Source: 67-14 sp035502775
GTDB lineage: Bacteria > Actinomycetota > Thermoleophilia > Solirubrobacterales > 70-9
NCBI GenBank assembly: GCA_035502775.1
Contig: DATJUB010000013.1
Coordinates: 1-64,000, forward strand
Direction of reading: 5' to 3'
Length of the DNA: 64,000 bases
Part shown: positions 58,442 to 64,000 of the stretch, in pieces
Position numbering within the stretch: the first letter of the stretch is position 1
Layout: each line of letters begins with the position of its first letter
The notes under the pieces: generated by a model
Seen by the model: the letters and a program-made list of their open reading frames with translations, nothing else
Told to the model about the DNA's origin: nothing
Database searches by the model: none
Translations under genes and position numbers: made by a program

Positions 58442-59514
58442 GTGATCGACTCCGATCTGGTGATGTCGTCTTCCTGCGCGTCTATGTAGATCACCCGGTC
58501 GCCGGCCTCCAGGGGCAGGCAGCGGGCGTCGCCGGGACGCAGGACCTTGTCGCCGCGGACGACCGCGATCGCGGTCTCGCCGCGTTCCCGGTCGAGTGGT
58601 TCGCCGTGGGTCTCGATCGTGCGTTCGTCGATGTCGAGACCGTCGCCGAAGGTCAGAAGGTCGTTGACGACCCGGGCCGCCTCGGGTGCCTCGGCGGCCA
58701 TGCCGAGGATCCTGCCGGCCGAGCTGGAGGACACGATCACCTCGTCGGCCCCAGAGGATTTCAGCAGCTCCACGTTCACCTCTTCGCGGCAGGACGCGAC
58801 GATGGTCGCCTTCGGCGCGAGTTCCCGCACCCGGAGGACGGTGAGCACTGACTGCTCATCCGAGCTGAGCGCCACGATCACGGTCGAGGCGTGGGGGACG
58901 CCGGCCGCCTTCAGGACGTCGAGGTCGTAGGCCGAACCGAGGATGCCGTTGACGTCGACCGAGTTGGCGACTTCCAGCGATTCCTCGGAGGTGTCGATCG
59001 CGACCGCCGGACAGTCGTCCTGATGGTTTCGCAGGTACTCGAGCGCCGAGCGGCCCTTGATCCCGAAACCGCAGACCACGATGTGGTCGTGCAGATCCTT
59101 CTGCCAGCTTTTCAGGCGGAACATGAATTTCGATTTGTCGGCCAAGACCTGAAGCGTAGTTCCTACCAGCAGAATCAGGAACAGGACCCGCAGCGGGGTG
59201 ATCACGACGGTCGTGATGAAGCGGGACCACTGGGTGTCGGGCACGATGTCGCCGTATCCGGTGGTGGTGATCGTCACGGTCGCGTAGTAGAAGGCGTCGA
59301 TGAAGGTGAGCGGGTTGTCGCCCCGGGCGTCGTAGTAGCCGTCGCGCCCGATGTAGGTGATCATCGTGACCAGCAGCAGCAGGCAGACGGCCAGCACGAC
59401 ACGGTGGATGATCGCCCGGAGAGGGTCCGCGCTGACGCTCACGAACTTGAACCGATCGAGTGGGATCGGCTGCGGCTGCGGTTTCTTCTTGTCCCCGGAC
59501 AACGCTGGCAGCAT
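58438..59514 (-). CDS. Potassium channel with TrkA-N and TrkA-C (RCK) domains
   Basis: A 358-residue K+ channel. One membrane helix (about 38-55), a pore loop with selectivity filter TTTGYGDIVPD (near 84-94) and a second helix (about 105-125) are followed by the RCK domain HIVVCGFGIKGRSALEYLRN with its nucleotide site and a C-terminal TrkA-C-like part (about 275-358). The frame runs on to 61332, antisense to mutA; homology begins at ATG 59514. It is coupled by TTGA overlap to the FMN oxidase gene. Confidence 0.92.
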   Translation of the reverse strand: MLPALSGDKKKPQPQPIPLDRFKFVSVSADPLRAIIHRVVLAVCLLLLVTMITYIGRDGYYDARGDNPLTFIDAFYYATVTITTTGYGDIVPDTQWSRFITTVVITPLRVLFLILLVGTTLQVLADKSKFMFRLKSWQKDLHDHIVVCGFGIKGRSALEYLRNHQDDCPAVAIDTSEESLEVANSVDVNGILGSAYDLDVLKAAGVPHASTVIVALSSDEQSVLTVLRVRELAPKATIVASCREEVNVELLKSSGADEVIVSSSSAGRILGMAAEAPEAARVVNDLLTFGDGLDIDERTIETHGEPLDRERGETAIAVVRGDKVLRPGDARCLPLEAGDRVIYIDAQEDDITRSESIT

Positions 59515-59568
59515 AGTCGCGCCGAGGGGTGACACCCGGGATAGAGGCCCCCTGCCGCGGAAGGCAGA

Positions 59569-59574
59569 TACCCT
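59569..59574 (+). promoter_or_regulatory. -10 box for mutAB
   Basis: TACCCT lies 9 bases before ATG 59584. Confidence 0.35.
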
Positions 59575-59583
59575 GTGGGGTCG

Positions 59584-61667
59584 ATGCCCAGCGCCGAAAA
59601 AGACAACTTCACAGAAGGTTTCGCGCCCGTCACCTACGAGCAGTGGGCCGAGGCGGCGACCAAGGGGGACGACGGCGCCGAGCTGGCGACGGTCCTCGAA
59701 GACGGACTCGAAGCCAAGTGGCTCTATACCCGTGAGGACGCGCTCGCGCCCGATCCGGCGGGTCTGCCGAACGAGGCGCCCTTCGTGCGCGGCACCCGCG
59801 CCGGCCGCCACTGGCAGATCCGCCAGGTTCACGGCCATCCCGACCGTTCGGCCGCGAACCGCGAGATCCTCGAGGATCTGAACGGTGGCGTAACCGAGGT
59901 CACCCTCGCCTTCGACCGGGCGGCCCGTCACGGCCTCGGCCCCGACTCGCCTGATTTCGAGAAGGAGCGCGGCCTCAACGGCATCGGCATCTCGAATCTC
60001 GACGATCTCAGCATCGTGCTCGACGGCGTCTATCTCGACATGGCCGGCATCGCGCTCGACGCCGGGGCCGCCACCCTGCCCGCGGCGGCTCTGCTCGCCG
60101 CCCATTGGCGCGAGAACGGCATCGCGCCCGATCAGGCGATCGCCTCGTTCCGGGCCGATCCGCTCGGAACTCTCGCCCGCGAGGGCAGCCTGCCCTTCTC
60201 CCCGGAGGATGGTTTGGCCAGGGCCGCGAACCTGGCGCTGGAGACCAGCCGCACCTACGCCAAGGTGCGCGCCCTCGGGGTCGACACCAACGCCTACGTG
60301 GAAGCCGGGGCCAGCACCGCCTGGGAGCTCGCGATCTCGATCGCCACCGCGGTCGAGCATCTGCGGGCCGGAATCGAAGTCGGCATGGACCCGGCGACCA
60401 CCGCCACGCAGATCGAGTTCAACCTCGGGGTAGGCCCGGACCAGTTCCTGGAGATGGCCAAGTTCCGCGCGATCCGCCGCCTCTGGGCCCGTGTGCTCGA
60501 GGAGTGCGGGGTTCCCGCCGCCGGACGCCATTCCGCCACCTACGGCCAGACCACGGCCCGCATGATCACGGCGGTCGATCCCTGGGTCAACATGCTGCGG
60601 GTCACGACCGGCACCTTCGCGGCCGGGACCGGTGGCGCCGACGGCATCACGGTCACTCCTTTCGACCGCGCGATCGGCCAGCCGGGGGATCTCGGCCGTC
60701 GCATCGCCCGCAACACCCAGATCGTGCTGCAGGACGAGTCCTCGCTCGGTCGCATCAGCGATCCCGCGGCCGGCTCCTGGTACGTCGAGGTGCTGACCGA
60801 TGAGGTCGCTCAGGCCGCCTGGCAGCGCTTCACCGAGATCGAGCGTGAGGGTGGTGCCCTCGCGGCGCTGCGCTCCGGAATGATCGCGGCCAAGCTCACC
60901 GAGCAGGCAGATATCCGCGAGGACGAGCTGGCCCACCGGGTGCGTGTGATGACCGGCATCAACGAGTTCCCGCTGCTCGGCGACGACGGCACCTCGCCTG
61001 AGACCGTCGATCGCGAGGCCATCGCCAGGATCGACGCGGCCCGTCTCGCCGAACGTCCGGACATTTCCGGCCTCGACGGTCTGGCCTCGGTCCCGGCCGA
61101 GAACAGGCTCGAACGCGCGGCCGCTCTGGCCTCCGCCGGTGCCCGCATCGACGAGATCGGTGCCGCCCTCAACCAGGGTCTCGGCGGCGAGAGCGCGCTC
61201 GAGGCACCGATCGTGTCCCGTCCGGACTCCGCACCGTTCGAACGTCTTCGCACCGCGGCCCGCGAGCATGAGCAGGCGGGCAAGGACCGCCCGCAGATCT
61301 ATCTGGCCTGCATGGGCGCGATCGCTTCCCACGTCAACCTGGCCAACTGGGCGAAGAGCTTCTTCGAGGTGTCCGGCATCGAGACCGTGCCCTCCGGCGC
61401 GCTGGACGGCAATGCCGATCAGGCGGCGACCTTCAAGGCAGGTGGTTTCACCATCGCCGCCGTATGTGCCAGTAAGCGTGAGACACCGGAAGACGTGGCC
61501 GACCTGGTCGAGCGCCTGCGCGAGGCCGGGGCGGAGTACGTCTACATGATCAATTCGACACCGGAACTGAACGAGGCCGCCGGGGCCGACGAGGTTCTGA
61601 AGAACGGCGTGAACATGGTCGAGGTCCTGACCGCCGCCCTCAATCGCCTCGGAGTGGAGGTCCCCTC

Positions 61668-61671
<4 letters not shown>
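59584..61671 (+). CDS. mutA: Methylmalonyl-CoA mutase small subunit
   Basis: The 695-residue beta chain of the heterodimeric mutase. It has the TIM-barrel domain (about 60-560, with HSATYGQTTARMITAVDPWV) and a degenerate B12 domain at the end in which the DxHxxG cobalamin histidine is missing, as normal for the small subunit. It stabilises MutB. ATG 59584 is chosen over GTG 59575 because MPSAEKDNF is a normal opening. ATGA overlaps mutB. Confidence 0.95.
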
Positions 61672-63916
<2,245 letters not shown>

Positions 63917-63917
<1 letters not shown>

Positions 63918-64000
63918 TGTCCGAGCGCCCCTCGGTCGAAGAACTGAAGGCGGGGGTCGAGAGTGGGGACCGGGGCGCCTTGTCGCGCGCGATCACGCTC
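63917..64000 (+). CDS. meaB: MeaB-like GTPase, N-terminal fragment (cut by window end)
   Basis: Only 28 codons are inside the window: MSERPSVEELKAGVESGDRG then ALSRAITL. This resembles the start of MeaB, the G-protein that protects and loads methylmalonyl-CoA mutase, and the position right after mutB (shared base) is where meaB normally lies. The rest of the gene is outside. Confidence 0.7.

Noticed and set aside
59515..61332. Upstream extension of the K+ channel frame
   Set aside because: Runs antisense through mutA and has no homology; the channel begins at 59514.

Overview
The window reads as a chromosomal segment of a high-GC actinobacterium. The gene set (PafBC-type WYL regulator fused into one chain, CIRCE-controlled groES-groEL, PPOX/F420-like oxidoreductase, 7Fe ferredoxin, B12-dependent methylmalonyl-CoA mutase, many GTG/TTG starts, many -10 boxes lying 6-10 bases before the start codon) fits Actinomycetota. 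The combination with an AAA+ DnaC-like loader beside dnaB and an exopolysaccharide locus full of secreted glycosidase-like proteins makes me favour class Thermoleophilia (Solirubrobacterales). That placement is inference; no rRNA is present.

Layout. 229-5010: replication and translation genes in one direction (ssb, rpsR, rplI, dnaB, DnaC-like loader, purA), closed by a strong terminator. 5384-34681: a long surface-polysaccharide region on both strands: UDP-sugar dehydrogenase, gmd and fcl (GDP-fucose), rmlADBC (dTDP-rhamnose), glycosyltransferases, two O-antigen polymerase/ligase-like proteins (one fused to a glycosyltransferase), a flippase, an initiating polyprenyl-phosphate sugar transferase, two methyltransferases, a secreted beta-propeller protein and two secreted glycosidase-like proteins. 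A regulatory and housekeeping block (7508-12316: two paralogous TetR regulators, PafBC fusion, MBL hydrolase, PPOX protein) sits inside it. 34913-42438: Lhr helicase, Nei-like glycosylase, Crp-type regulator, ASCH and SRPBCC proteins, then CIRCE-groES. 42472-49894: groEL, SDR, secreted glycosidase-like proteins, ferredoxin, Mrp. 49977-57206: large secreted protein, a c-di-AMP riboswitch with a 44-residue membrane protein, glutaryl-CoA dehydrogenase-like enzyme and small proteins. 57266-64000: FMN hydroxy-acid oxidase with a K+ channel, then mutA-mutB-meaB (cut by the window end).

How the genes work together. The polysaccharide region holds a near-complete Wzx/Wzy-type pathway: nucleotide-sugar supply, initiation on a polyprenyl carrier, chain extension, flipping, polymerisation, and a set of exported proteins with glycosidase folds that may trim or bind the polymer. 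Five such glycosidase-like proteins in two families are scattered through the window.

Most notable signals: a c-di-AMP (ydaO-type) aptamer in front of a very small membrane protein; a 23-bp palindrome inserted in frame in lhr, with similar palindromes between genes; dnaB without any canonical start codon where homology begins; a polymerase-glycosyltransferase fusion; and a Nei-like glycosylase whose catalytic N-terminal proline is alanine. No tRNA, rRNA, CRISPR array, transposase or phage gene was seen.
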